A stretch of 64,000 bases of DNA, taken from assembly GCA_964527205.1 (NCBI GenBank), contig CAZGQG010000001.1, positions 44,094-108,093 on the forward strand, written 5' to 3'. Below are positions 54,526 through 63,013 of the stretch, piece after piece. The position numbers and the translations under genes were made by a program. The notes under the pieces were generated by a model. That model did not search any database. It was not told where the DNA came from and saw only the letters and a list, made by a program, of their open reading frames with translations. The first letter of the stretch is position 1. The number at the start of each line of letters is the position of its first letter. Source of the DNA: JARICQ01 sp964527205 (GTDB lineage: Bacteria; Bacillota; Clostridia; Tissierellales; Tissierellaceae).

Positions 54526-54618
54526 AAATATGGGTAAGTCTTTCCTATAGGGAAGATTAATTAATAAAGAATTTCATAATATAAGATCAAAAAATTATAA
54601 GCCCTTACCCCTTAATTA

Positions 54619-54649
54619 AAGCGGGAAAAACATTATGTTTTTCCCGCTT
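54619..54649 (-). terminator. Hairpin terminating the HD/selenoprotein transcript
   Basis: A 14-bp perfect stem (54619-54632 with 54636-54649) containing GCGGGAAAAAC, just downstream of the glutaredoxin-like gene on the minus strand. The stretch from 54526 to 54618 shows nothing else. Confidence 0.7.
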
Positions 54650-54670
54650 ACATATTTTAAAATTCCCCTT

Positions 54671-54928
54671 TTAAACTTTCAACTTCTTATAATCAAATAT
54701 CACTTCTTCCCCATCATTAATGCTTATACAAGGGATTCCTACAATTCCTATTTCTTTAATAGGGATAAAGGCCTGGTGATGATCCCTATACTCTAAATAC
54801 CTCTTCAAACTTCCCATGCTTGATGTTATATCCACGTATTCATATTCAATATTATTCTCCGAAAGATACTCTTTCGCCGGATCACAGTCTGGTCAGTGTT
54901 TACTTCCAAATACTATTATTTTTTTCAT
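54671..54928 (-). CDS. Selenocysteine-containing glutaredoxin-like protein
   Basis: An 85-residue thioredoxin-fold protein read through an in-frame TGA at codon 12 (54895-54893). The translation is MKKIIVFGSKH-U-PDCDPAKEYL, so the TGA falls exactly on the first, catalytic cysteine of the CxxC site, giving U-P-D-C. After it the frame stays open for 73 codons with normal glutaredoxin features: NNIEYEYVDIT and the cis-proline GIVGIPCISI. Start ATG 54928 has GGGAGG 7 bases upstream and follows the HD gene by 12 bases. A SECIS-like hairpin lies 23 bases after the TGA. A nonsense mutation is the alternative, but position and hairpin argue strongly for Sec. It needs selA, selB, selC and selD elsewhere. 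Confidence 0.85.
54860..54876 (-). promoter_or_regulatory. Bacterial SECIS-like hairpin
   Basis: On the minus strand CGAAAGA (54876-54870), loop GTA, TCTTTCG (54866-54860): a 7-bp perfect stem with a G-first loop, 23 bases after the TGA. Distance and loop match what bacterial SelB-recognised elements need, and it lies within the coding frame. Confidence 0.75.
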
Positions 54929-54940
54929 CCTTAACCCTCC

Positions 54941-55531
54941 CTATTTTTTAATTAAGCCTCTTTTTTCAGCATCCTCTACTATATGCTTCATATATTCCCA
55001 TAGCTTGTCTGAGGATTTTTCTACTGGGGCTATTCTTTCATATATTTTTTCCTTGGGAACATTAAATTTACTCCAGGTTCCTCCATTATTGTGGTAATTG
55101 CTTAACATAGGCTGAACCCTATCCAGGCTTGCAGCAAATAAGGCTTCAGGGCTTTCCATAGCTTCAAATTCATCCCATAGGTCTCTAAGTTCTTTACCCT
55201 TATCCTTTTCCAGCATGCCGTATATCTTATCTGCAGCTTCTAATTCTCTCTTCTTCTTATCCTGCTTGGCCACTTCATCATAGCAAAAGGTATCCCCTGC
55301 ATATAATTCTACAAGATCATGAATTAAAAGCATCTTAATAACCTTGAGTATATCTACATCTTCATTGGCATATTCTTCTAAGACTACAGCCATCAAGGCT
55401 ATGTGCCAGGAATGCTCTGCATCATTTTCCCTTCTATCCACTCCTATTACACTAGTCTGCCTAAAAATATTTTTCATATTGTCTATTTCCACTATAAAAT
55501 CAATATCTTTTAGCAATCTACTACTTATCAC
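54941..55531 (-). CDS. HD domain hydrolase
   Basis: A 196-residue phosphohydrolase of the HD_3 type, related to YfbR-like nucleotidases. Metal ligands appear in ENDAEHSWHIA, LLIHDLVELYAGD and AASLDRVQP. The substrate is probably a nucleotide monophosphate, but this is inference. It is co-transcribed with the selenoprotein downstream. Confidence 0.87.
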   Translation of the reverse strand: MISSRLLKDIDFIVEIDNMKNIFRQTSVIGVDRRENDAEHSWHIALMAVVLEEYANEDVDILKVIKMLLIHDLVELYAGDTFCYDEVAKQDKKKRELEAADKIYGMLEKDKGKELRDLWDEFEAMESPEALFAASLDRVQPMLSNYHNNGGTWSKFNVPKEKIYERIAPVEKSSDKLWEYMKHIVEDAEKRGLIKK

Positions 55532-55675
55532 AGAATCATCTCCTATTTCTATAAGTCCTCTACAAAGTTATTATAACACAGAAAATTAAAATAACTCTAT
55601 GGATTTATGTTTTTTTAGACTTTTCTTGGGTATGTATTAGAGGAGAGAAGAATATATCTTATGAGGAGGATATTT

Positions 55676-55891
55676 ATGGATAAGGACAAGAGAAATTTAA
55701 ATAAAAATGAAAATGAAAAGAGCCCTAAAACTGGCGCTTACAAAGGTGAAAAAGATTCTAAACTTGAAAACACACAAACCGATGTTTACCATGATACGGA
55801 ATGTAAAAAAGAAGGATCAAATGTTGCAGTACCAACTGAAGAAGCAGTAGAAGATGCAAAAGAATGGGTAGACGATGTAAATAGAAGGTAG
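55676..55891 (+). CDS. DUF3787-type small spore-surface protein
   Basis: A 71-residue hydrophilic protein ending in VAVPTEEAVEDAKEWVDDVNRR, the signature of DUF3787 (CDIF630_02480-like family, reported on spore surfaces in Clostridia). The ATG at 55661 overlaps the AGGAGG site, so ATG 55676 is taken as the start. It supports a spore-forming host. Confidence 0.8.
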   Translation: MDKDKRNLNKNENEKSPKTGAYKGEKDSKLENTQTDVYHDTECKKEGSNVAVPTEEAVEDAKEWVDDVNRR

Positions 55892-55912
55892 CTCTTAGAG
55901 CTACCTCTTTTT
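55887..55912 (+). terminator. Terminator after the spore protein gene
   Basis: GGTAGCTC (55887-55894) pairs with GAGCTACC (55898-55905), then TCTTTTTTT. It overlaps the stop codon. Confidence 0.88.
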
Positions 55913-55922
55913 TTGTCTATTT

Positions 55923-56783
55923 TTATATATCAACTTTCTTTTCCAATAAATAACCAGTTCCCAAAAATCCTCCCACTATTACTAATATCTGAAATAGGTT
56001 CCCAAATATATTTAAGTAGGGTCTAAAGTTTGGTCCCATTATAATCATTGATCCCATATTATTCATGGAATTTGGATTTAGGAGGTTGAGGTCATAAATA
56101 TGTTTTATTTCAAAACCGCTAAAGCTAAAGTAGTATGGAAGCAGTTCTCCTATCTTTAAGCTTAAATATGAGAAAAGCATATTTAGGACTATAAATACTA
56201 TAAACCATATACCACCAATTTTCTTATTTCTTATACTTACCCTGCTTAGGGTAATGGAAAAGTATATTAAGATAAGAGTTACGGCTGTAGATAAGATGCC
56301 CGTAAGGCCTAGGGTTATAATACCTGAATTCAAGTTTTGTCCTATTATTTCTATAAGATACTTCCAATCATTGCCAAATAAAATTAGTGCTAGAACCATA
56401 TTATAAATCACCATTCCAGCCCCAAGTACAAAGTACCAAAGCATTGATACTAAAAGCTTTGAACCAAGTATCTGATTACCTGTAAGGGGAAGAGTAAAGG
56501 TCAGGTAGCCTCTGTTTTCATATAATTCCTTTCTAAAGGATCCTATTATATAGAAAAAGGCAGTTATATAGGCCCCAAATATAACAAGAGCTGCTGTCAT
56601 TACTAGTAAAATCTGAAATCCTGTACTATTATCATAGGTTACAGATCCATCCATTTGATTAATTTCATAAACTTGATTTAAGGCATTCATTTGTATAACT
56701 GTGGATGCTATTAAAACAACTATTAAAATTCCCAGTATAAACTTGTAAGTTCCTTTTATTTCATACTTCATATATTTTTTCAT
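55923..56783 (-). CDS. ABC transporter permease
   Basis: A 286-residue protein with six membrane helices (ABC-2-like) and the segment LYENRGYLTFTLPLTGNQILGSKLL, typical of exporters run by GntR/YtrA operons. It follows its ATPase gene by 12 bases. Substrate unknown. Confidence 0.85.
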   Translation of the reverse strand: MKKYMKYEIKGTYKFILGILIVVLIASTVIQMNALNQVYEINQMDGSVTYDNSTGFQILLVMTAALVIFGAYITAFFYIIGSFRKELYENRGYLTFTLPLTGNQILGSKLLVSMLWYFVLGAGMVIYNMVLALILFGNDWKYLIEIIGQNLNSGIITLGLTGILSTAVTLILIYFSITLSRVSIRNKKIGGIWFIVFIVLNMLFSYLSLKIGELLPYYFSFSGFEIKHIYDLNLLNPNSMNNMGSMIIMGPNFRPYLNIFGNLFQILVIVGGFLGTGYLLEKKVDI

Positions 56784-56795
56784 TTTTTATCCCTC

Positions 56796-57494
56796 CTATT
56801 CAGCAAATATTTCTTTATAGAGATCATCTATTTGCATTTGTCTTTCTTCTCTTAATTCTTCTGCATCTCCCTGTAGGTAAATCTCCCCATCTTTTAAGAA
56901 TATTACATGATCAAATACTGCTTCTATATCCCTTACCAAGTGGGTAGTTATAATCATTGTACTTTCCTCATTGTAATTTTTTATTATTGCATCTAAGATC
57001 TGGTCCCTTGCCACTGGATCTACTCCTGCTATAGGCTCATCCAATACATAGAGCTTGGCCCTTCTAGCTAGAACTAAAGTTAGGTTTAGTTTTTCATTCA
57101 TTCCCTTGGAGAGAGAACTTATCTTTGCCCCTTTGTCTAGTTTCATAAAGGATAAAAGTTCATAGGCCTTGTCCTCATCGAAGTCTTCATAAAAGTCCTT
57201 AAAAAATTCAATAGCCTCTTCTATCTTCATCCATTCATAGAGAAAGTTCCTATCTGGTAAATAGGACACTATAGATTTTGTGTAGACTCCTGGCTCATGC
57301 CCATCTATTAGGACCTCTCCCTTAGTAGATCTTAGTATTCCCGTTAATATCTTTATTAAAGTAGTTTTTCCACTTCCATTTGGTCCAAGGACTCCTATTA
57401 CCTTGCCCTTTGGCAGATTAACTGTTAGATCATTTACTGCTTTTTTATTTAAATAGGATTTTGTAAGATTCTTTATTTCTACTATATTTTCCAT
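56796..57494 (-). CDS. ABC transporter ATP-binding protein
   Basis: A 232-residue ATPase: Walker A GPNGSGKTT near residue 36, signature LSKGMNEKL, Walker B YVLDEPIAGVD, switch ITTHLV. The degenerate signature (LSKGM) is usual for the CcmA/YtrB-like exporter group. Partner of the permease downstream. Confidence 0.92.
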   Translation of the reverse strand: MENIVEIKNLTKSYLNKKAVNDLTVNLPKGKVIGVLGPNGSGKTTLIKILTGILRSTKGEVLIDGHEPGVYTKSIVSYLPDRNFLYEWMKIEEAIEFFKDFYEDFDEDKAYELLSFMKLDKGAKISSLSKGMNEKLNLTLVLARRAKLYVLDEPIAGVDPVARDQILDAIIKNYNEESTMIITTHLVRDIEAVFDHVIFLKDGEIYLQGDAEELREERQMQIDDLYKEIFAE

Positions 57495-57496
57495 TT

Positions 57497-57856
57497 CTAA
57501 ACCTCCTCCATCTTCTTATCTATAATATCTATTATCTCTTCCTTTTTAAAGCCTATTGCATTCATATTTGAAATAAAAGTTCTGACTATGTCTTCAGCCA
57601 TGGTCTTTTTAAGACCTACTAAAGTCTCCTTATCCTCTGTGACAAAGGTCCCCATGCCTCTTTTAGTATAGACCAGGTCCTCCCTTTCCAATTCTGCATA
57701 AGCTCTTTGAACTGTATTTGGATTTGTCTTAAGTTCTGTTGATAATTCCCTCACTGATGTCAATTTGTCTCCCTCCCTTAATTCTCCTGCTGCAACTTTC
57801 TTTTTAATTAAATTACTTATCTGTAGATATATAGGCAAATTGTCCTTAAACTTCAT
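57497..57856 (-). CDS. GntR family regulator, YtrA subgroup
   Basis: A 119-residue repressor made of a winged HTH (TSVRELSTELKTNPNTVQRA) and a short C-terminal helix rather than a large effector domain, which is the YtrA type. It heads the operon with the ABC transporter and probably represses it through the inverted repeat at 57916-57951. Confidence 0.93.
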   Translation of the reverse strand: MKFKDNLPIYLQISNLIKKKVAAGELREGDKLTSVRELSTELKTNPNTVQRAYAELEREDLVYTKRGMGTFVTEDKETLVGLKKTMAEDIVRTFISNMNAIGFKKEEIIDIIDKKMEEV

Positions 57857-57915
57857 CTTTTCACCTCCATTTTCTCTTACAAAGCAAAAGCCTTCTCTTT
57901 AAAACTCCTCTTGTG

Positions 57916-57960
57916 CTAGTGTATTAATTATATAGTACACCCTTACACTAGTATTGTCAA
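57916..57960 (-). promoter_or_regulatory. Promoter and YtrA-like operator of the GntR/ABC operon
   Basis: Minus-strand -35 TTGACA (57960-57955), 17-base spacer, -10 TACTAT (57937-57932). The inverted repeat CTAGTGTA (57916-57923) and TACACTAG (57944-57951) brackets the -10 box, as expected for autorepression. Confidence 0.85.
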
Positions 57961-57987
57961 GTAAATTTTTAAATTTATATTATTATT

Positions 57988-58035
57988 AAAAAGAGATTAA
58001 GATATTATGGAAAAATAATATCTTAATCTCTTTTT
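57988..58035 (-). terminator. Terminator after proC
   Basis: A 21-bp perfect stem (57988-58008 with 58015-58035) with a 6-base loop and T-rich end. Confidence 0.88.
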
Positions 58036-58106
58036 ATATAGCTTTAATTATATTAGACTTGATAATACTTTAATATTTTTAACTTTATATAGTCATTTTA
58101 TTGGAT

Positions 58107-58919
58107 CTATTTAGTCTGGCTTAAGTCCTTAGACTTGTCTTCACAAACTTTCATGGCTTCTATAATAGCTGTTCTAAATCCTTTTTCTTCTAATTTGGCC
58201 ACAGCCTCTATAGTTGTTCCTCCTGGTGAACACACATTGTCCTTTAAAGCTCCTGGATGAAGACCAGTTTCCAGTACCATTTTTGCTGATCCAAGAACTG
58301 CCTGGGCTGCTAACCTATAGGCCTTGTCCCTAGGGATTCCTCCCCTTACTCCTCCATCTGCCATAGCTTCTATTAGCATGTATATATAGGCTGGTGAGGA
58401 TCCTGCTATTGCTGTAAAGGCATCCATAAGGCTTTCATCCAGTTCCTCTACCTGTCCAAAGCTCTTAAAAATCTTAAGGACTTCTTCCCTGCCTTCCTCT
58501 CCTATCTTGTCATCAAAGCTTATTGCAGTCATGCCTTCTCCTACAAGGGCTGGAGTATTGGGCATGGTCTTTACTACTATTTGCTCTTCCCCAAGCTTGC
58601 TCTTTACATAGTCTATGCTTATACCTGCTGCAATTATAATCACTACAGTGTGCTTACTTATAGAGTCTCTTATCTCTTCTAAAATATCTTCATACATATA
58701 GGGTTTTACTCCCAGTACTAAGTAATCTGAAAGCTCAGCTATTTTCTTATTATCCATTTCTGTTTCTATCTTATATTTTTTTTCTATTTTTTCCAGGCTC
58801 TCCTTGGTTTTTGTAGAAGCTAAAATCCATTTAGGCTCTAGTGTTCCAGATCCTATAAGCCCCCCTATCATAGCCCCTGACATATTTCCTGCTCCTATAA
58901 ATCCAATTCTCTTCTTCAA
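58107..58919 (-). CDS. proC: Pyrroline-5-carboxylate reductase
   Basis: Last step of proline synthesis. The 270-residue protein has the cofactor loop GFIGAGNMSGAMIGGL, VKTMPNTPALVGEGMTA and GSSPAYIYMLIEAM, and the C-terminal VCSPGGTTIEAV. Monocistronic. Confidence 0.96.
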   Translation of the reverse strand: MKKRIGFIGAGNMSGAMIGGLIGSGTLEPKWILASTKTKESLEKIEKKYKIETEMDNKKIAELSDYLVLGVKPYMYEDILEEIRDSISKHTVVIIIAAGISIDYVKSKLGEEQIVVKTMPNTPALVGEGMTAISFDDKIGEEGREEVLKIFKSFGQVEELDESLMDAFTAIAGSSPAYIYMLIEAMADGGVRGGIPRDKAYRLAAQAVLGSAKMVLETGLHPGALKDNVCSPGGTTIEAVAKLEEKGFRTAIIEAMKVCEDKSKDLSQTK

Positions 58920-59014
58920 ATTTCATCCCTCCATATTTACTTATACCCCTTATATATATTTATAAGATAGAATCATTAAAATTCTCCACATATTACATGG
59001 ATACAAGATTTTGT

Positions 59015-59043
59015 TTGACTAGTCTCTCATATATTCATATAAT
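59015..59043 (+). promoter_or_regulatory. Promoter of the broken S41 gene
   Basis: -35 TTGACT (59015-59020), 17-base spacer, -10 TATAAT (59038-59043). The promoter is intact, so the interrupted gene is probably still transcribed. Confidence 0.75.
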
Positions 59044-59096
59044 TAGCTTAAGAAGTTCTTTGTATATTCTGAATTCTTTTTAAGGAGCTGAAGATT

Positions 59097-60545
59097 ATGA
59101 AAAAAACAAACTTATATATTTTACTTATTCTAGTATTAATCATCTCTCTAGTTTCTTATAGCCTTAAGGATAGAGTAGATGTATCTCAAACCGTATTGGA
59201 TTTTCAAAACTTCTTATATTCCTATGATGATTTTGATGATGAGCTTCCTGTATATTTTCCTGACAATCCCTGTGAAAATACTGGAGAAGCTATTTCTATA
59301 AGCAAGGAAGAGGCTGGGGAAGATATAGAAAATCTATTTAGTCTCTTAAAGTATGGATATTCAGCCTATGGCTTTTTTGGAGGAGATCCTGTCTTTGATC
59401 TTGCTCGGGAAAATATGATAGCTGATATTAATAGCTTAGAATATGATTATATTAATAAAAATACCCTAACTAATATTATTAGCAGCAATTTAGACTTTAT
59501 ACAGGATTCTCATTTTTCTGTAGGCAGTGAAAGACTCTGTGATTATACCAGATACTTTAGTAGCAAGACCCATATATTCTATAAAGATTTTAAGGGATAT
59601 TACACCTATATAGATGATGAGATTTACTATTTGGATAAGATAAATGATGGAGCTACCTGACCCTATATGAAAAGATCTTTGGATGAAGATGGAAAGAGTA
59701 TTTATGTTTTAGGAAGTCTATCAAATACTAAGGATGTAAGCATAGCCTTAAAACTTAGCCTTTATTCCCATAATAATCACTTAGAAGATAAGGTCAGCCT
59801 CTTTGAATATCTGCCAATCTACAGGCAGGCAGAAACTAGCTATGAATCCTATGATTATCAAGGTGTAAGACTGGTTCAAATCAATTCCTTTTGCAGATTA
59901 AGTCCTGAAGATCAGGGCATTGAGAGGATGTTAGAGGAAGCTAAGGAAGTGAGTAAATTAGATAGATTGATCATAGATCTAAGAGGAAACACTGGTGGAA
60001 GTATGATAAATATTGAAAAATGGTACCAGGCCTTCACTGGAAAAAAGCTGGAGAAAGATATAGTCCAGTCAGGTCTCTATACAGACACCAGTATAGAAAT
60101 GTCTAAAAATAAGTTTCAATCTAGGGAAAATGAAAGTGAAGAAATAAAAAGTCTTTGCTTGGACACTATAGATGCCTATGAAGAGTCCAACTATTATCCT
60201 GGATGGAGCCCAGTAAAGTTTGGATCCTTCAAGCCTATAGAAAACAATACAGATATTCTTATTTTAGTAGATAAGGATACTTCCTCTGCTGCAGAGTTTT
60301 TCCTCCACTATATGAGGAAATTAGATAGGGTAAATGTAATAGGAACTCTTACGAATGGATGCGTACTCACTGGAAACTGCAATTCAGCCTATCTACCTAA
60401 TTCCAATCTAAAACTTAATATATCCCATAAAATATATATGAGTGAGGATTTAAATTGTATAGATGGCCTAGGCCTTATGCCTGATTATTGGGTAAAGCCA
60501 GAAAAGGCCCTGGATAGAGCTATTCAGTTTTTAAAACAAAAATAA
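59097..60545 (+). pseudogene. S41 family peptidase interrupted by in-frame TGA
   Basis: One frame of 483 codons split by TGA at 59658-59660 (codon 188). The first half has a membrane anchor (residues 5-22) and the conserved DSHFSVG; the second has IIDLRGNTGG and the probable catalytic serine in KDTSSAAEFFLHY. Both halves are needed for one active site, and the frame is kept across the stop (next in-frame codons read PYMKRSLDEDG). An internal ATG at 59667 has no good ribosome site. A recent nonsense change or a base error is most likely. Recoding as Sec is possible but poorly supported: there is only a 5-bp hairpin, and I know of no selenoprotein S41 relatives. Confidence 0.75.
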
Positions 60546-60580
60546 TACCTAGGTCATCAAGGGACCTAGGTATTTCTATT
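60544..60580. terminator. Terminator after the S41 gene
   Basis: A 12-bp perfect stem (60544-60555 with 60563-60574) around a 7-base loop, T-rich on the plus strand. It is shared with the convergent symporter gene. Confidence 0.83.
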
Positions 60581-60583
60581 TCT

Positions 60584-61837
60584 TTAATTTATTTTACTTG
60601 TTTTATTTAATCTGTTGATCCATCCCTTGCCTTCTAGGTTTCTAGTAACCATCATAGCAGCAACTGTGTCTCCAGTAACATTTATCATAGTGGCTGGTGG
60701 GTCTACAAGGTATCCTATGGTTGCTATGATAGGAAAGGCTTCCATAGGTAGTCCATATAGGTTTACTATGAGCATTTCTCCTATCAGGCCTCCTCCAGGC
60801 ACTCCAGACATTACTACTCCACTTAGGATTGATATAAGTATAGCTGTTAGATAGGTTCCAACACCTGCAAAGGGTATATCAAATATACCAAATAAAAATG
60901 ATATCTTAAGAATTGCAGATAAACAGGATCCATCCATGTGCATTGTAGCACCAATAGGCAGTACAATATCCCTTATATCCTTTGGAACTCCAAGTTTTTC
61001 TGTAGTTTCTAAATTCACTGGCAGTGATGCGATACTACTTTGGGTTGCCAGAGATGTTATCACTACTGGGAAGATGTTTTTAAAGTAAAGACTTACTCCC
61101 TGCCTGCCTCCAGCATAGTAGGAATACAGTGTAAAGGCTAGGAAAAAGTAAACTATACATATTGGATAATATACTATCATGGCACTGGCATAGGATCCTA
61201 ATAGCTCTGGCCCAAAATCTCCTATAAGGGCCGCAAAATAAGCTCCCAGTCCAATAGGTGCATAGTACATTATTAGACTAACCATCTTTAAGAAGACCTG
61301 GGACAGGGTATTTAATCCGGCTACTATTTTTTCCCCCTTCTCCCCCATAAGACTTACACATATACCAAAGAAAATAGAAAATATTATTAAGGGTAGCATA
61401 TTTTTCCTAGAGATTAATAGGGGGAAATCTGTTACAGTAACTGCTGCAACTATTTGATCTCCTAAACTTAAATCATCCATAGCTTCCACACTTGGTAGAT
61501 CAAGATTTAAATTCTCAGCTGGCGGAAATATTTTTACAGTTGTTATCATAATAATTGAAGCTATAATACCTGTTATTACAAAAATCAAAAGCATATGACC
61601 TATTATCTTTCCCAGCCTTTTCATATCTACCATGGCAGAAACAGCAGATGTGATTGTTAAAAACACTAGGGGAACAACAATAGTAAACATTAAATTTAGA
61701 AAAATGTCTCCTAAGGGTTTTAATACCGTGGCCTTTTCTCCCATTACAAGTCCAATTATACTTCCAAGGATGATGGATCCTAAGAGTATCATTGGAAACC
61801 TATAATTTTGCCAAAAAGTCTTTTTTTGCTTTTCCAT
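60584..61837 (-). CDS. Dicarboxylate/amino acid:cation symporter (DAACS)
   Basis: A 417-residue importer of the GltP/DctA family driven by Na+ or H+. The family signatures are present: serine-rich ATQSSIASLPVNLE (hairpin 1), GATMHMDGSCLSAI, GVPGGGLIGEML and the substrate-site GYLVDPPATMINVTGDTVAA. The substrate is probably glutamate, aspartate or a C4-dicarboxylate; sequence alone does not decide. It follows the C39-like gene by 49 bases. Confidence 0.93.
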   Translation of the reverse strand: MEKQKKTFWQNYRFPMILLGSIILGSIIGLVMGEKATVLKPLGDIFLNLMFTIVVPLVFLTITSAVSAMVDMKRLGKIIGHMLLIFVITGIIASIIMITTVKIFPPAENLNLDLPSVEAMDDLSLGDQIVAAVTVTDFPLLISRKNMLPLIIFSIFFGICVSLMGEKGEKIVAGLNTLSQVFLKMVSLIMYYAPIGLGAYFAALIGDFGPELLGSYASAMIVYYPICIVYFFLAFTLYSYYAGGRQGVSLYFKNIFPVVITSLATQSSIASLPVNLETTEKLGVPKDIRDIVLPIGATMHMDGSCLSAILKISFLFGIFDIPFAGVGTYLTAILISILSGVVMSGVPGGGLIGEMLIVNLYGLPMEAFPIIATIGYLVDPPATMINVTGDTVAAMMVTRNLEGKGWINRLNKTSKIN

Positions 61838-61886
61838 AATATACCTCCTTTAATCTTGGTCTAATATTTCTTGTCTAAGCTAAGCT

Positions 61887-63008
61887 CTAGTCTCCAGCTT
61901 CTTCACTTTCAAGCTCTAGTTCTCCATCATTTTCTAGCTTTTCTTCTACTACAATAGCCCATGCATACCAATCTCTTGCTGCATCAAGGACTTCTTCTGC
62001 CTTGTAGTATCTATTTCTTCCCTTTGATACACCATTCTCATACTTTATTTCTCCAAGATATGGATCATAGGTTTCTAGGAAAATCTGACCATCTACAATC
62101 TTATATCCCTTTGCCACTATGAAATGGCCTGAATATGGTGAGTAATAAAGTCCTACACGCTCTTCTTCATTTACAATGTTTTCACTGATTTTTGAAGCAT
62201 CCAAACATAGGATTGCAATATTACCAGCATCTATGGATTCTAGTAGGGGATCCATCTCAGTGAATTCTACAAATTCTTTTGTATTTTCATGATCATTTAA
62301 ATACTCAACTATATTATCTGTAAACCACCATCCACCCTCTGGGCGATATGCAGCTCTTGCATCTTCTACTGTCTTATCAAAATCTCTGTCAGCCCACTTT
62401 AAGGCCATGGTAACACTGGCAGGACCACAATTGATATTGCTAAATTCTCCTGTATCAGTTTGGGTCATATACCATTCATAGTGCTTATCATTGTGGACAC
62501 TTTTGCTTTCATTTTGTCCTAGTCCTAATCTTTCAAGCTCCTCTGGGCTTTGAATATTTAATTCTATTTTCTCAGTTTCCCTGGAGGATCTAAATCCTTT
62601 TTCCTCTGCCTTTAAACCCTTGTCTATAAATAAGTAAAGTTCATCTTTTTCATCCTCATCTATAGCTGCTTCTACAATCAATTTATTTCTATCTTCAGGG
62701 TCAAGCCTTATATTAGTCTTATCCCCTATCTTCTTACCATCAATATCCTGGGCTATAAATATTTTTTTACTTGCACTTTTTTCATCTATAGCTTGGGTAA
62801 ATCCTAATACTAGCTCAGCTGAAGTCTTACCATCTTCTTCCAAGGTTGATAATTGATAGCTATCTAATACTATTTCTTCATAATTGTTTTTGTCTGCTAT
62901 ATAGTCTTCTATACTAGGCTTAGCAAATATAAGTGCTACTAAGACTATTATGATTACTCCTATGGCTCCTAAAAAATACTTTTGCTTATTGTTTTTTGTC
63001 TTTGTCAA
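61887..63008 (-). CDS. Membrane-anchored C39-like cysteine peptidase
   Basis: A 373-residue protein with an N-terminal membrane helix (residues 12-30) and a beta-rich extracellular part (about 40-155). It ends in a C39_2 papain-like domain with the catalytic Cys in NINCGPASVTMAL near residue 193, His in SGHFIVAKGY near 295, and Asp in ETYDPYLGE. Start TTG 63008 follows GATGGGGG and lies 5 bases after the dapF stop, so it is translated with dapF. It could process wall or secreted proteins; no leader peptide substrate is nearby. Confidence 0.85.
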   Translation of the reverse strand: MTKTKNNKQKYFLGAIGVIIIVLVALIFAKPSIEDYIADKNNYEEIVLDSYQLSTLEEDGKTSAELVLGFTQAIDEKSASKKIFIAQDIDGKKIGDKTNIRLDPEDRNKLIVEAAIDEDEKDELYLFIDKGLKAEEKGFRSSRETEKIELNIQSPEELERLGLGQNESKSVHNDKHYEWYMTQTDTGEFSNINCGPASVTMALKWADRDFDKTVEDARAAYRPEGGWWFTDNIVEYLNDHENTKEFVEFTEMDPLLESIDAGNIAILCLDASKISENIVNEEERVGLYYSPYSGHFIVAKGYKIVDGQIFLETYDPYLGEIKYENGVSKGRNRYYKAEEVLDAARDWYAWAIVVEEKLENDGELELESEEAGD

Positions 63009-63013
63009 ATTAA

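Noticed and set aside
54816..55097. Plus-strand 93-codon frame
   Set aside because: Antisense to the selenoprotein and HD genes, no ribosome site, and no recognisable motif.
59667..60545. Independent gene for the second half of the S41 protein
   Set aside because: It starts in mid-domain, lacks a ribosome site at a workable distance, and is in frame with the upstream half.
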